Assembly: GCF_900290235.1 (NCBI RefSeq)
Contig: NZ_OLMK01000032.1
Coordinates: 1-43,836, forward strand
Direction: 5' to 3'
DNA from: Streptomyces sp. MA5143a
Lineage (GTDB): Bacteria; Actinomycetota; Actinomycetes; Streptomycetales; Streptomycetaceae
Length of the DNA: 43,836 nucleotides
A model generated the notes under the pieces. The model was not told where the DNA came from and did not search any database. It saw only the letters and a list, made by a program, of their open reading frames with translations. Numbering within the stretch: position 1 is the first letter of the stretch; each line of letters opens with the position of its first letter. The position numbers and the translations under genes were made by a program. Shown in pieces: positions 16,681-24,670 of this stretch.

Positions 16681-17049
16681 ATGCCTGAAATCACCCGTCG
16701 TCGCGTCCTCGGGGCCGGAGCCGGAGCCGCCGTCGCGGCGGCTGTGACGGCCGGTGTCTCCGCGCCGGCCGCGATCGCCGACGACCACGGCCACCACGGC
16801 GGGCCCGAGTCCTTCGACGAGGTCTACCGGGGCCGCCGGATCCAGGGCAGGGCGACCGCGGGCGGCGGCCACCACCACGGCGCCGGCTACGCCGTGTTCG
16901 TCGACGGGGTCGAGCTGCACGTGATGCGGAACGCCGACGGCAGCTGGATCAGCGTCGTCAGCCACTACTCCCCCGTGCCGACCCCGCGCGCCGCCGCGCG
17001 CGCCGCGGTCGATGAACTCCAGGGCGCCCGTCTCGTCCCCTTCAACTGA
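16681..17049 (+). CDS. melC1: Tyrosinase cofactor MelC1 (copper chaperone)
   Basis: A 122-aa protein that carries copper to apotyrosinase and helps to export it. A Tat signal, RRRVLGAGAG at about 6-15, is followed by an Ala-rich hydrophobic stretch ending in APAAIADD. His-rich patches (DDHGHHGG, GGGHHHGAG) suit metal transfer. AGGAGG lies 7 nt before the ATG. The tyrosinase gene follows after 52 nt on the same strand, forming the melC operon. Confidence 0.92.
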   Translation: MPEITRRRVLGAGAGAAVAAAVTAGVSAPAAIADDHGHHGGPESFDEVYRGRRIQGRATAGGGHHHGAGYAVFVDGVELHVMRNADGSWISVVSHYSPVPTPRAAARAAVDELQGARLVPFN

Positions 17050-17101
17050 CCCCGCCCGCACCACCACGAGCACCACCAGCACCACGAGGAGCCGCGCACC
17101 C

Positions 17102-17929
17102 ATGACCATACGCAAGAACCAGGCCGCCCTGACCGCCGACGAGAAGCGACGCCTCGTCGCCGCGCTGATCGAACTGAAGCGCTCCGGCCGCTACGACGCC
17201 TTCGTCACGACGCACAACGCGTTCATCCTCGGCGACACCGACAACGGCGAGCGGACGGGCCACCGCTCACCGTCCTTCCTGCCCTGGCACCGCAGATTCC
17301 TGCTCGAGTTCGAGCGGGCCCTGCAGTCCGTGGACCCGACGGTCGCCCTGCCCTACTGGGACTGGACGACGGACCGCACACCGCGTGCCTCGCTCTGGGC
17401 GCCGGACTTCCTCGGCGGCACCGGCCGCAGCCGTGACGGACAGGTGATGGACGGGCCGTTCGCCGCGTCCACCGGGAACTGGCCGATCAATGTGCGCATC
17501 GACGGACGCGCCTTTCTGCGCCGCGCCCTCGGGAGCGCGGTGCGGCAGCTGCCGACGCGGGCCGAGGTGGAGTCCGTCCTCGCGATGCCGACGTACGACA
17601 TGGCGCCCTGGAACAGCGCGTCGGACGGGTTCCGCAACCATCTGGAGGGCTGGCGGGGCGTCAACCTCCACAACCGCGTGCACGTCTGGGTGGGCGGCCA
17701 GATGGGCACCGGGGTCTCCCCCAACGACCCGGTCTTCTGGATGCACCACGCCTACATCGACAAGCTGTGGGCGGAGTGGCAGCGCCGCCACCCGGGCTCG
17801 ACGTACCTGCCGGCGGCCGGCACCCCGAACGTGGTGGATCTCGACGAGACCATGAAGCCCTGGAACGACACGACCCCGGCGGCGCTGCTCGACCACACCC
17901 CGCACTACACGTTCGACACGGTCGGCTGA
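17102..17929 (+). CDS. melC2: Tyrosinase MelC2 (type-3 copper monophenol oxidase)
   Basis: A 275-aa binuclear copper enzyme that oxidises tyrosine to dopaquinone, the first step of melanin. CuA ligands are H38, H54 and H63 (TTHNAF, TGHRSPSFLPWHRRF); CuB ligands are H190, H194 and H216 (NLHNRVHVW, FWMHH). The positions match the well-studied Streptomyces enzymes. There is no signal peptide, so export rides on MelC1. A GAGGAG ribosome-binding site precedes the ATG. The strain is probably melanin-positive. Confidence 0.95.
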   Translation: MTIRKNQAALTADEKRRLVAALIELKRSGRYDAFVTTHNAFILGDTDNGERTGHRSPSFLPWHRRFLLEFERALQSVDPTVALPYWDWTTDRTPRASLWAPDFLGGTGRSRDGQVMDGPFAASTGNWPINVRIDGRAFLRRALGSAVRQLPTRAEVESVLAMPTYDMAPWNSASDGFRNHLEGWRGVNLHNRVHVWVGGQMGTGVSPNDPVFWMHHAYIDKLWAEWQRRHPGSTYLPAAGTPNVVDLDETMKPWNDTTPAALLDHTPHYTFDTVG

Positions 17930-17933
17930 CCGG

Positions 17934-18644
17934 CTAGCCGGCTTCGGTCCGCTCCGTCGTACGGCACTCCGGGTGGCCCCAGCCCTGGTCGTTCTTGGCG
18001 ATGGACTCGCCCGCGGCGTAGGAGCGGCCGCAGACGCAGCGGCCGGGGAACTTGGCCTTGATCGTGCGGGACGAGGGCGAGGAGGCCCCGGCCCTGCCGC
18101 CGGCCTTGCCGGGCCTCTTCTTCGCCGGGGCCCGGCGGGCGGGGACCGTGTCGGGTGCGGCCGGGGGCTCCGGGGAGCCCAGTTCGCTGCCCGCGGGCTC
18201 CTGGACGGTGGCCGCCTGGCTCGCCGCGCGGTCGGCGAAGTCGTTGAGGCGGTCGCCGTCGACCTGATGGGCGGGGACGTAGCGGAACTCGACCGTGCGG
18301 CCGGCGAGCAGTTCGTCGATACGGACGACGAGCTCCTGGTTGGCGACCGGCTTGCCGGCGGCGGTCCGCCAGCCGTTGCGCTTCCAGCCGGGCAGCCAGG
18401 TGTTGACCGCCTTCATCGCGTACTGGGAGTCCATCCGGATCTCGATCGGGACGTCCGGGTCGGTGGCGGCCAACAGCCGCTCCAACGCCGTCAGTTCGGC
18501 GATGTTGTTGGTGGCCCTGCCCAGCGGGCCGGCCTCCCAGCGGGAGGGGATCTCGTCGTCCTCCGCCACCACCCAGGCCCAGCCCGCTGGTCCGGGGTTT
18601 CCCTTGGACGCTCCGTCACAGGCGGCCACAACACGTTCCGGCAT
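17934..18644 (-). CDS. rnhA: Ribonuclease HI with Cys/His C-terminal extension
   Basis: A 236-aa RNase HI that cleaves RNA in RNA-DNA hybrids. The catalytic residues D10, E50, D72 and D135 are present (CDGAS, AELTAL, MDSQY, LNDFADRAA), and H126 sits in the usual loop. Starting at the ATG 18644 puts the first Asp at position 10, as in E. coli RNase HI; CATGAT lies 7 nt before it. An Ala/Pro-rich linker (about 145-195) leads to a small extra domain with C203, C205, H224 and C227, possibly zinc-binding. The stop is TAG in a CTAG that bears no insertion. Confidence 0.88.
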   Translation of the reverse strand: MPERVVAACDGASKGNPGPAGWAWVVAEDDEIPSRWEAGPLGRATNNIAELTALERLLAATDPDVPIEIRMDSQYAMKAVNTWLPGWKRNGWRTAAGKPVANQELVVRIDELLAGRTVEFRYVPAHQVDGDRLNDFADRAASQAATVQEPAGSELGSPEPPAAPDTVPARRAPAKKRPGKAGGRAGASSPSSRTIKAKFPGRCVCGRSYAAGESIAKNDQGWGHPECRTTERTEAG

Positions 18645-18720
18645 GGCGTCGATCATGCCATGCGCGGGGGTGCGGTCCCGTCCACGGGCCCCGCTCCCCC
18701 GCCCCTGCCGTGCGATCGGC

Positions 18721-19527
18721 TCAGTCCACGGCGCTCAGCTTCGGCATCTCGCCCTGGGTGTTGGTGACGTCGATCACCGAGAACGAGGCGCCCTGCGGGT
18801 CACTGAGCGCCGCGAAGCGGCCGAAGGGGGTGTCCATCGGGCCGAAGCGCAGGACGCCGCCCAGCTTGGTGGCCCTGGCGACCGCGTCGTCGCAGTCGGC
18901 GACGGTAAAGTAGACGTTGATGTACGACGGGACCTCGGGCGGGAAGTCGTCGGTCATCTTCATCCGGCCGATCAGCGGCTCCTCCCCCAGGTCGAAGACC
19001 CGGAAGTCCATACCGGGCTCGTCGGGGGCCTCCATCTGCCGGGCCCGGTAGCCGAAGACCGCCGGGAAGAAGGCGTCGGACTTCTCCACGTCACGGGTGA
19101 AGATCTCGGCCCAGGCGTAGGCGCCGGGCACACCCATCGCCTCGAAGCCCTCGTGGAGGCCCGCCTGCCAGACGCCGAAGACGACACCTTCCGGGGACCG
19201 GGCGAGGAGCATGGAGCCGAAGTCGCCGACCTGCATCGGGTCCATCAGCAGTTCGCCGCCGTGTTCACGGATCCTGGCGCCGGTGGCGTGCACGTCGGAG
19301 GAGGCGAAGTACAGGCACCAGGCGGACTGGCCCTCCTGGCCGGGCATCGGCGGGACGACCGCGGCCACCGCCTTGCCGCCCGCGTACGCCTGCGTGTAGT
19401 TGCCGTACTCGGAGGACGACTCGCCGAACGTCCAGCCCAGGACGTCGCCGTAGAAACTCTTGGCCCCCTCGATGTCGCCGAACATCGCGTCGGCCCAGCA
19501 GGGGACTCCCTCGGGACGTGCGGCCAT
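18721..19527 (-). CDS. VOC family protein, two tandem domains
   Basis: A 268-aa protein with two glyoxalase-fold repeats (about 8-125 and 135-265). The first holds GVPCWADAMFGDIEGAKSFYGDVLGWTFG; the second AYAWAEIFTRDVEKSDAFFPAVFGY. Duplicated VOC proteins of this type are common in Streptomyces, often of unknown activity. ATG at 19527 has AGGAG 11 nt upstream, which decides it over the ATG three codons before. Convergent with nothing; RNase HI lies downstream on the same strand. Confidence 0.82.
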   Translation of the reverse strand: MAARPEGVPCWADAMFGDIEGAKSFYGDVLGWTFGESSSEYGNYTQAYAGGKAVAAVVPPMPGQEGQSAWCLYFASSDVHATGARIREHGGELLMDPMQVGDFGSMLLARSPEGVVFGVWQAGLHEGFEAMGVPGAYAWAEIFTRDVEKSDAFFPAVFGYRARQMEAPDEPGMDFRVFDLGEEPLIGRMKMTDDFPPEVPSYINVYFTVADCDDAVARATKLGGVLRFGPMDTPFGRFAALSDPQGASFSVIDVTNTQGEMPKLSAVD

Positions 19528-19733
19528 GGCTGCCACTCTCCTCGGTTCGACAGGTGGTCTCCGCGGGTCTCACGCTAGCCAGGGGCCGCTCGGCTCGCGC
19601 GCCGAACGGGACAGACCGCATGAAATCGCTCCGCCGGCGAGCGAGAGCGCCGGGGCGGAACCACGGCTGTGGGTCTTCTGATAATTTCGGCGACGCTCGC
19701 ACTCCTGTTCACTCGACTCATCAGGTGCGCCCC

Positions 19734-20171
19734 ATGCCCGGCCGACCGTTCCGACGTACGGCGATGCCGTGCGCCCGCGACCGGTGGGCGTACGCCGTGG
19801 TCGTCGTCTCGCTGGCGCTGGCCGCGTTCGTGCTGTCCTGTGTGGGCCCGCCTCCCGGTGAGGGGGCGCGGAGGGCCGGTCCCCCCTTCACGGGGCCGGT
19901 GTTCTCCGGCGCGGCGACGGCGGGAGCGTCCGTCGTGGCGGCACGGGCCGACCAAGCGGAGCACGACCCGTGCGAAGAGGGACCCGGACACGACTGCCAC
20001 TCGTCCGACCCACGGGCCGTTCTCGGCCACGCGCCGCTGCCGGGCGCCGACCACAGCACCGTGCCCTGGCAGCCCGCCGCCGAGCCCGCCGTGTCGGCGC
20101 TCGACCCGGCCCGGGCACCCGGCCGGGCCCGCCCGCCCGACCTCCACGTCCTGCAGTTGCTCCGGGTTTAG
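19734..20171 (+). CDS. Small membrane-anchored His/Cys-rich protein
   Basis: A 145-aa protein with one TM segment (about 18-35, WAYAVVVVSLALAAFVLSCV) and then a low-complexity, His/Cys-rich outside part (DQAEHDPCEEGPGHDCHSSD). The C terminus DLHVLQLLRV recalls the end of DUF6153-type proteins. A GATAAT at 19680-19685 may be its -10. The stop TAG overlaps the first bases of the miniature element at 20168. Function unknown; the His/Cys patch suggests metal contact, which is inference. An in-frame ATG at 19620 is a less likely start. Confidence 0.55.
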   Translation: MPGRPFRRTAMPCARDRWAYAVVVVSLALAAFVLSCVGPPPGEGARRAGPPFTGPVFSGAATAGASVVAARADQAEHDPCEEGPGHDCHSSDPRAVLGHAPLPGADHSTVPWQPAAEPAVSALDPARAPGRARPPDLHVLQLLRV

Positions 20172-20274
20172 GGCCTGTCGTCCGGATCACGCCTGGGCCG
20201 CGGGGCTTGGCACGCACATCTGCGGCATCAAGGTGCCCCAGCCCGCAGCCGGCGTGATCCAAACGGCAGGCCCT
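20168..20274. mobile_element. MITE-like element, copy A (family 2)
   Basis: About 105 bp with terminal inverted repeats of 24 bp (20170-20193 and 20251-20274) that match at 21 of 24 positions. The ends read AGGGCCTGTCG and CGGCAGGCCCT. The left flank is TTAG, part of the stop codon of the preceding gene; the right flank is degenerate. Its first 60 or so bases are the reverse complement of the right end of copy B (33622-33848). Confidence 0.65.
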
Positions 20275-20359
20275 GGGCCGCCGCACCGCACCCGAGACAC
20301 CGAAGACGACTCGCAGCACCGCCTGCCCCGGGAGGGCACGGCGGGGAGAGGGACATCCC

Positions 20360-21034
20360 GTGGCCACATCCAAGGCGAAGGCCGGCAAGAACCCCAAGGG
20401 CAACAAGGAGAGCGGCAAGAGCAGGGAGGCGGCGCGCCGCGCCCGCGTCGAGGAGATACGCAAGGCCGAGCAGGCCCGTGAGCGGCGGATGCGTCTGCTC
20501 ACGCTCGGCGTCACCACGGTGATCCTCGCCGGGCTCGTCGGCGGCGGCTGGTTCCTGATCGACGCCGCGCAGGACAAGGAAGAGGCGAAGGCCGCGCCGG
20601 TCGACGGCGTGAAGAGCTGGTCGAAGCTCACCCAGAACCACGTCACCGGGACCGTCGACTACAAGATGAGCCCGCCGGTGGGCGGTGACCACAACCAGGT
20701 GTGGGTGAACTGCGACAAGCAGGTATACACCAAGGCCGTGCCGAACGAGAACGCGGTGCACGGGCTGGAGCACGGCGCGGTGTGGGTGACGTACAACGAC
20801 AAGGCGGCGAAGGCGGACGTCGAGTCGCTGTCCGACCTCGTGAAGAAGACGTCGTACACCTTCATGAGCCCGTACGAGGACCAGTCGTCGCCGATCGTGC
20901 TGAGCGCCTGGGAACACCAGCTGAAGGTGGACAAGGCGTCCGACCCGCGGGTGCAGAAGTTCCTCGACAAGTACGTGCAGGGCGAGCAGACGCCGGAGCC
21001 GGGGGCCGCGTGCTCGGGCGGTATGACGCCGTGA
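20360..21034 (+). CDS. DUF3105 domain-containing membrane protein
   Basis: A 224-aa protein. A lysine- and arginine-rich cytoplasmic head (about 1-45) contains a likely coiled coil, a TM segment follows (about 47-68), and the outside domain has the DUF3105 pattern: PPVGGDHNQVWVNCDKQVY, AVHGLEHGAVWVTY. The conserved His and Cys residues suggest metal binding. The start is GTG with GGGGAGAGG about 8 nt upstream. A miniature element separates it from the small His-rich gene; an SGNH lipoprotein follows. Role unknown. Confidence 0.85.
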   Translation: MATSKAKAGKNPKGNKESGKSREAARRARVEEIRKAEQARERRMRLLTLGVTTVILAGLVGGGWFLIDAAQDKEEAKAAPVDGVKSWSKLTQNHVTGTVDYKMSPPVGGDHNQVWVNCDKQVYTKAVPNENAVHGLEHGAVWVTYNDKAAKADVESLSDLVKKTSYTFMSPYEDQSSPIVLSAWEHQLKVDKASDPRVQKFLDKYVQGEQTPEPGAACSGGMTP

Positions 21035-21155
21035 GGTGAGCGTGCGGGGGCGTCCGGGCGCGCCGGGCGCCCTCGTGGCCGGTGAAGGGCTTCCCCCCGG
21101 TGCCGGGCTGTGCTTGCCTGGTGAGCCGTTTCGGTGGCCGGGGCGGGAGTCGCGC

Positions 21156-22076
21156 ATGCGCAAGCCGTGGATGGTGGCAGTGGCGGGGGCGGTGCTGTCC
21201 GCACTGCTGCTCGGCGGGTGCGGGGATCCGCAGGCGCCCCCGGACGAGGCGCCCTCGGCGCCCTCCGCCCCCGACGCGTCGCCGACCACACGGCAGCGGG
21301 CGGCCACCGCCTCCCCGGGCGCGCCCGCCGAGAAGCCCGCGCCCGAGGTGCTGTACCTCGGGGACTCGATCGCCACGGAGAACCAGAAGGTCCTCGGCGG
21401 CCTGCTGAAGGACGAACTGGACGCCCGGTACACGGCCGTCCCCTACTCCGGTACCACGCTGTGCGACTACCTGGAGGGCACCGCCGACCGATCGCTCGTG
21501 CCGGCCGCCGACAAGGCGGCGGCGCTGGTGCGACGGCTGCGCCCGGACTACGTCGTGCTGCAGTTCTGGGGCAACGCGTGGGACTACACGCCGTGCATGG
21601 ACGGCGTCACCTACGGCGGGGACCGCGCCGAGTACTTCTCCCGCTACGCGGCCGCGGCCGAGCGCCTCACCGACCAGATCGCGGGGGCGGGCGGCACGCG
21701 TCGGCCGACGATCGTGTGGGTGCTCCAGGGACCGGATCCGATGACCCCGGACCGGGTCCGCCGGGTGAACGCGCTGTACGAGAGGCAGGCCGGTGCCTCC
21801 GGTGACCTCGTCGCCGACGCGGGCAAGGCCGTGAGCCCGGCGTCCGGGCGCTACACATGGGCGCAGTACCTGCCGTGCACCGTGTACGAGCGCGCGCACG
21901 ACGGCTACTGCACCCAGCCCGATCGGGACCGCACGGCCGTCCACCACGACAAGGACCTGCTGCACTTCTGCCTGGCCCCGACGACGTCGAAGCCGCGGCC
22001 GTGTCCGGTGCGCTCCCCCGGGGTCACACGGATGGCCCGCGAGATCACCCGGGCCATCGCCGAGGCACGGTCCTAG
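21156..22076 (+). CDS. SGNH/GDSL-type hydrolase lipoprotein
   Basis: A 306-aa predicted lipoprotein. The signal MRKPWMVAVAGAVLSALLLGGC ends in the lipobox LGGC with C22. After a Pro/Ala-rich linker comes EVLYLGDSIATENQ, the SGNH nucleophile block with GDS, then VVLQFWGNAWDYTPC, where N is the oxyanion residue, and a late DLLHFC segment that supplies D and H. Such proteins act outside the membrane as esterases or cell-wall O-acetyl transferases/esterases. The stop is TAG within CCTAGC. Confidence 0.84.
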   Translation: MRKPWMVAVAGAVLSALLLGGCGDPQAPPDEAPSAPSAPDASPTTRQRAATASPGAPAEKPAPEVLYLGDSIATENQKVLGGLLKDELDARYTAVPYSGTTLCDYLEGTADRSLVPAADKAAALVRRLRPDYVVLQFWGNAWDYTPCMDGVTYGGDRAEYFSRYAAAAERLTDQIAGAGGTRRPTIVWVLQGPDPMTPDRVRRVNALYERQAGASGDLVADAGKAVSPASGRYTWAQYLPCTVYERAHDGYCTQPDRDRTAVHHDKDLLHFCLAPTTSKPRPCPVRSPGVTRMAREITRAIAEARS

Positions 22077-22108
22077 CGCGGGCGCCGGGCTGGTCCTGAC
22101 CCGGGCGG

Positions 22109-22125
22109 GGTCCGTTGCTCGGACC
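22109..22125. terminator. Hairpin between convergent SGNH and terC genes
   Basis: GGTCCG-N5-CGGACC, a 6-bp perfect stem with a 5-nt loop between two convergent stop codons. No U-tract, as is usual in Streptomyces. Confidence 0.5.
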
Positions 22126-22138
22126 TGACGGGTGCTGC

Positions 22139-23143
22139 TCAGACCTGCTGGGAGGCCGGCTCGGGGTCGGGGTCGGGGTCCTCGTCGGCGGGCAGGGCGT
22201 TCCGTTGGTTCCGCGTCGCCCACAGGCTCGTCGCGGTCGTCACGCCGAGGACCAGGACGATGAACCCGAGGGAGAAGGGGATCGAGATCTCGGGGACGTG
22301 GACGCCGGACTCGTGCAGCGCGTGCAGGACGAGTTTGACGCCGATGAAGCCGAGGATGATCGACAGACCGTAGGAGAGGTGGACCAGCTTCTTCAGGAGG
22401 CCGCCGATGAGGAAGTACAGCTGGCGCAGTCCCATCAGGGCGAAGGCGTTGGCCGTGAAGACGATGTACGGGTCCTGGGTGAGGCCGTAGATCGCGGGGA
22501 TCGAGTCGAGGGCAAAGAGGACGTCGGTGGAGCCGATCGCCAGCATGACGACGAGCATCGGCGTCATCACGCGCCTGCCGTTCTCCTCCACCCACAGCCT
22601 GGTGCCGTGATAGCGGTCGGCCACACCGAATCGCTGCTCGACGGCCTTGAGCAGCTTGTTCTCCTCGTACTCCTCGTCATGGCTGTCCTTGCGGGCGTCC
22701 TGGACGAGCTTCCAGGCGGTCCAGACGAGGAAGGCGCCGAAGAGGTAGAAGACCCACGAGAAGCTGGAGATGATCGCCGCGCCGGCCGCGATGAACACGG
22801 CGCGGAGCACCAGCGCCATGAGGACGCCGATCATCAGGACGCGCTGCTGGTACTGCGAGGGCACCGCGAACTTCGCCATGATCAGGACGAAGACGAAGAG
22901 GTTGTCGACGCTCAGCGACTTCTCGGTGATGAACCCCGCGAAGAACTCCCCGGCGGGTTTCCCACCGCCGAAGGCCAGTAGACCGAGGCCGAACGCGACA
23001 GCCAGGGCGACCCAGACGGCCGACCAGATCCCGGCTTCCTTGATCGACACGTCGTGGGGTTTGCGGCCGATGAAGAAGTCGACGGCGACCAGCACGCACA
23101 GGGCCACGACGGTGAGCAACCAGGTGCTGAGGGAGACGTTCAC
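22139..23143 (-). CDS. TerC family integral membrane protein
   Basis: A 334-aa polytopic protein of the TerC/Alx family, linked to tellurite resistance, manganese homeostasis and alkaline response. Nine or so TM helices are visible, with the conserved SLSVDNLFVFVLIMAKFAVP and IGSTDVLFALDSIPAIYGLT motifs, whose acidic residues are thought to bind metal. GTG at 23143 is supported by GGAGGA 3 nt upstream. I could not find a convincing yybP-ykoY riboswitch in the 5' region, though Mn-linked terC genes often carry one. Confidence 0.9.
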   Translation of the reverse strand: MNVSLSTWLLTVVALCVLVAVDFFIGRKPHDVSIKEAGIWSAVWVALAVAFGLGLLAFGGGKPAGEFFAGFITEKSLSVDNLFVFVLIMAKFAVPSQYQQRVLMIGVLMALVLRAVFIAAGAAIISSFSWVFYLFGAFLVWTAWKLVQDARKDSHDEEYEENKLLKAVEQRFGVADRYHGTRLWVEENGRRVMTPMLVVMLAIGSTDVLFALDSIPAIYGLTQDPYIVFTANAFALMGLRQLYFLIGGLLKKLVHLSYGLSIILGFIGVKLVLHALHESGVHVPEISIPFSLGFIVLVLGVTTATSLWATRNQRNALPADEDPDPDPEPASQQV

Positions 23144-23237
23144 TGTTCCTCCGGTGACGGATGGTGCACAGGAAAGCCTCATCGGGCCCCTTGATCGCCG
23201 CTACCCGGAGTAAGTAAAGAAACAGCGAAGATGTGGT

Positions 23238-23298
23238 GGGTGCCCCCACCCTGGTGCGCGCCCTTCCGGGAGGACCGCGCACCAGGGTGGGGGCACCC
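23238..23298. terminator. Very long perfect hairpin, 23-bp stem
   Basis: 23238-23260 and 23276-23298 are exact reverse complements, with a 15-nt loop. It is 12 nt past the TAG stop of the PhnB-like gene (reading right to left), and upstream of terC. It is probably a strong terminator; the perfect stem also permits an IS-derived origin, but I see no CTAG or TIR match to the other elements. Confidence 0.6.
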
Positions 23299-23309
23299 GG
23301 CGCCGGTCG

Positions 23310-23792
23310 CTACTCGCCCGCGTACGCCTTCTCCAGGGCGGCGATGTCCAGCTTGCCCATCGACATCATCGCCGCGTTCGCCCGGGACGCCCGCCGCGGG
23401 TCGGGGTCGCTGATCATCTCCATGAGCCGGGTGGGGATCACCTGCCAGGACACCCCGAACCTGTCCTTGAGCCACCCGCAGGGACCCGCCTCGCCGCCAC
23501 CCTCGGTCAGCTTGCTCCAGTAGTGGTCGACCTCGTCCTGGTCCGCGCAGAAGATCTGGAAGGAGATGGCCTCGGTGAACTTGTACTGGGGGCCGCCGTT
23601 GAGGGCGAGGAACCGCTGGCCGTTGGCCACGAACTCGACGGCGAGGACGGCGCCGGCCGGGAGCGGCGCGCTCTCGGGGACGTGGGTCACCCGGCCCAGC
23701 CGTGAGTTCTTGAAGATCGAGACGTAGTGGGCGGCCGCTTCCTCGGCCTGGCCGTCGAACCACAGGCAGGTGGTGAAACCGTCGCTGGACAT
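23310..23792 (-). CDS. VOC/PhnB-like protein (3-demethylubiquinone methyltransferase-fold)
   Basis: A 160-aa PhnB-like protein of the glyoxalase superfamily. Typical features are FTTCLWFDGQAEEAAAHYVSIFKNSRLG, ALNGGPQYKFTEAISFQIFCADQDEVDHYW and DRFGVSWQVIP. Members are widely annotated but poorly characterised. The ATG at 23792 is fixed by GAGGAGG 7 nt before it; longer in-frame starts are unlikely. The TAG stop faces the 23-bp hairpin. Confidence 0.82.
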   Translation of the reverse strand: MSSDGFTTCLWFDGQAEEAAAHYVSIFKNSRLGRVTHVPESAPLPAGAVLAVEFVANGQRFLALNGGPQYKFTEAISFQIFCADQDEVDHYWSKLTEGGGEAGPCGWLKDRFGVSWQVIPTRLMEMISDPDPRRASRANAAMMSMGKLDIAALEKAYAGE

Positions 23793-23901
23793 GTGTGCCT
23801 CCTCGGGCGGGATGTGTCGTCGTTCCTGTCGACCGATCCTGATGCGGAAACTCATCGGCGGCGCGGGCACGCATCGCACTCACGCCTCGAAACCGGTACG
23901 G

Positions 23902-23933
23902 CTCTGCTGTCGGCGAATCTGCCGCAGGCAGAG
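23902..23933. promoter_or_regulatory. imperfect inverted repeat upstream of clpP3
   Basis: CTCTGC at one end and GCAGAG at the other (32 bp), with a second CGGC/GCCG pair inside, about 80-110 nt before the clpP3 start. The reverse strand reads TTCGC-N5-GC, which loosely resembles the ClgR consensus. Weak evidence. Confidence 0.35.
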
Positions 23934-23971
23934 AAAGTCCAGGTGGGAGGCGGTCTCCGGGAAGAGTGGAG

Positions 23972-23996
23972 GCACGCGGCCACGGTGGCCGCGTGC
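23972..23996. promoter_or_regulatory. Perfect 25-bp palindrome just before clpP3
   Basis: GCACGCGGCCAC, one centre base, and its exact complement: a 12-bp arm palindrome ending 17 nt before the clpP3 ATG. Candidate operator for the adjacent PopR/ClgR-like regulator, or a leader hairpin close to the ribosome-binding site (GGAGG 24005-24009). Confidence 0.6.
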
Positions 23997-24013
23997 ACTC
24001 ACCTGGAGGATGC

Positions 24014-24670
24014 ATGGCTCCCCTGATCACCGGCTGGGCCCCGTCGCTCGCCCCACGTGCGGAGGAGGGCGACACCCCGCCCTCCCGCTTCGACGACCAT
24101 CTCGCCGCGCAACTGCTCGGACAGCGGATCGTGTTCCTCGGCACCCAGGTCGACGAGGTCTCCGCCAACCGGGTCTGCGCGCAGTTGCTGCTGCTGTCGG
24201 CGGAGGACCCGCGAACCGACATCAGCCTCTACGTCAACAGTCCCGGCGGTTCGGTGACGGCGGGGCTCGCCATCTACGACACGATGCGGCTGATCCCGAA
24301 CGACGTGTCGACCCTCGTCATGGGCTTCGCGGCGAGCATGGGCCAGTTCCTGTTGACCGTGGGCACGCGCGGCAAGCGGTTCGCGCTGCCCAACGCGCGG
24401 ATCATGATGCACCAGCCGTCGGCGGGCATCGGGGGCACCGCCGCCGACATCGAGATCCAGGCGGAGAACCTGGAGTTCACCAAGCGGGCCATCGAGCGGA
24501 TCACCGCGGAGCACACCGGCCAGACCCCGGAGACGATCGCCAGGGACGGCGACCGGGACCGCTGGTTCACGGCCGAGCAGGCGAGGGAGTACGGGATGGT
24601 CGACCGGGTCGTCGCGTCGCTCGACGACGTCCGCCCGGCCTCGTCCCGACGACGGATGGGACTGCAGTGA
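24014..24670 (+). CDS. clpP3: ClpP-type protease subunit, intact triad
   Basis: A 218-aa ClpP serine peptidase subunit; ClpP tetradecamers degrade proteins fed by ClpX or ClpC. The triad is S108 (GFAASMGQF), H133 (MMHQPSAG) and D182 (DRDRWF), all in place. The N terminus (about 1-22) has an extra acidic/basic stretch. The two-gene cluster with a PopR/ClgR-like regulator next door is the arrangement of Streptomyces clpP3-clpP4, hence the symbol. ATG at 24014 has GGAGG 4 nt upstream. Coupled to the next gene by a one-base TGATG overlap. Confidence 0.88.
   Translation: MAPLITGWAPSLAPRAEEGDTPPSRFDDHLAAQLLGQRIVFLGTQVDEVSANRVCAQLLLLSAEDPRTDISLYVNSPGGSVTAGLAIYDTMRLIPNDVSTLVMGFAASMGQFLLTVGTRGKRFALPNARIMMHQPSAGIGGTAADIEIQAENLEFTKRAIERITAEHTGQTPETIARDGDRDRWFTAEQAREYGMVDRVVASLDDVRPASSRRRMGLQ

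Noticed and set aside
23144..23237. Possible yybP-ykoY (Mn2+) riboswitch upstream of terC
   Set aside because: The expected paired elements and loop sequences could not be found by eye; would need covariance-model search.
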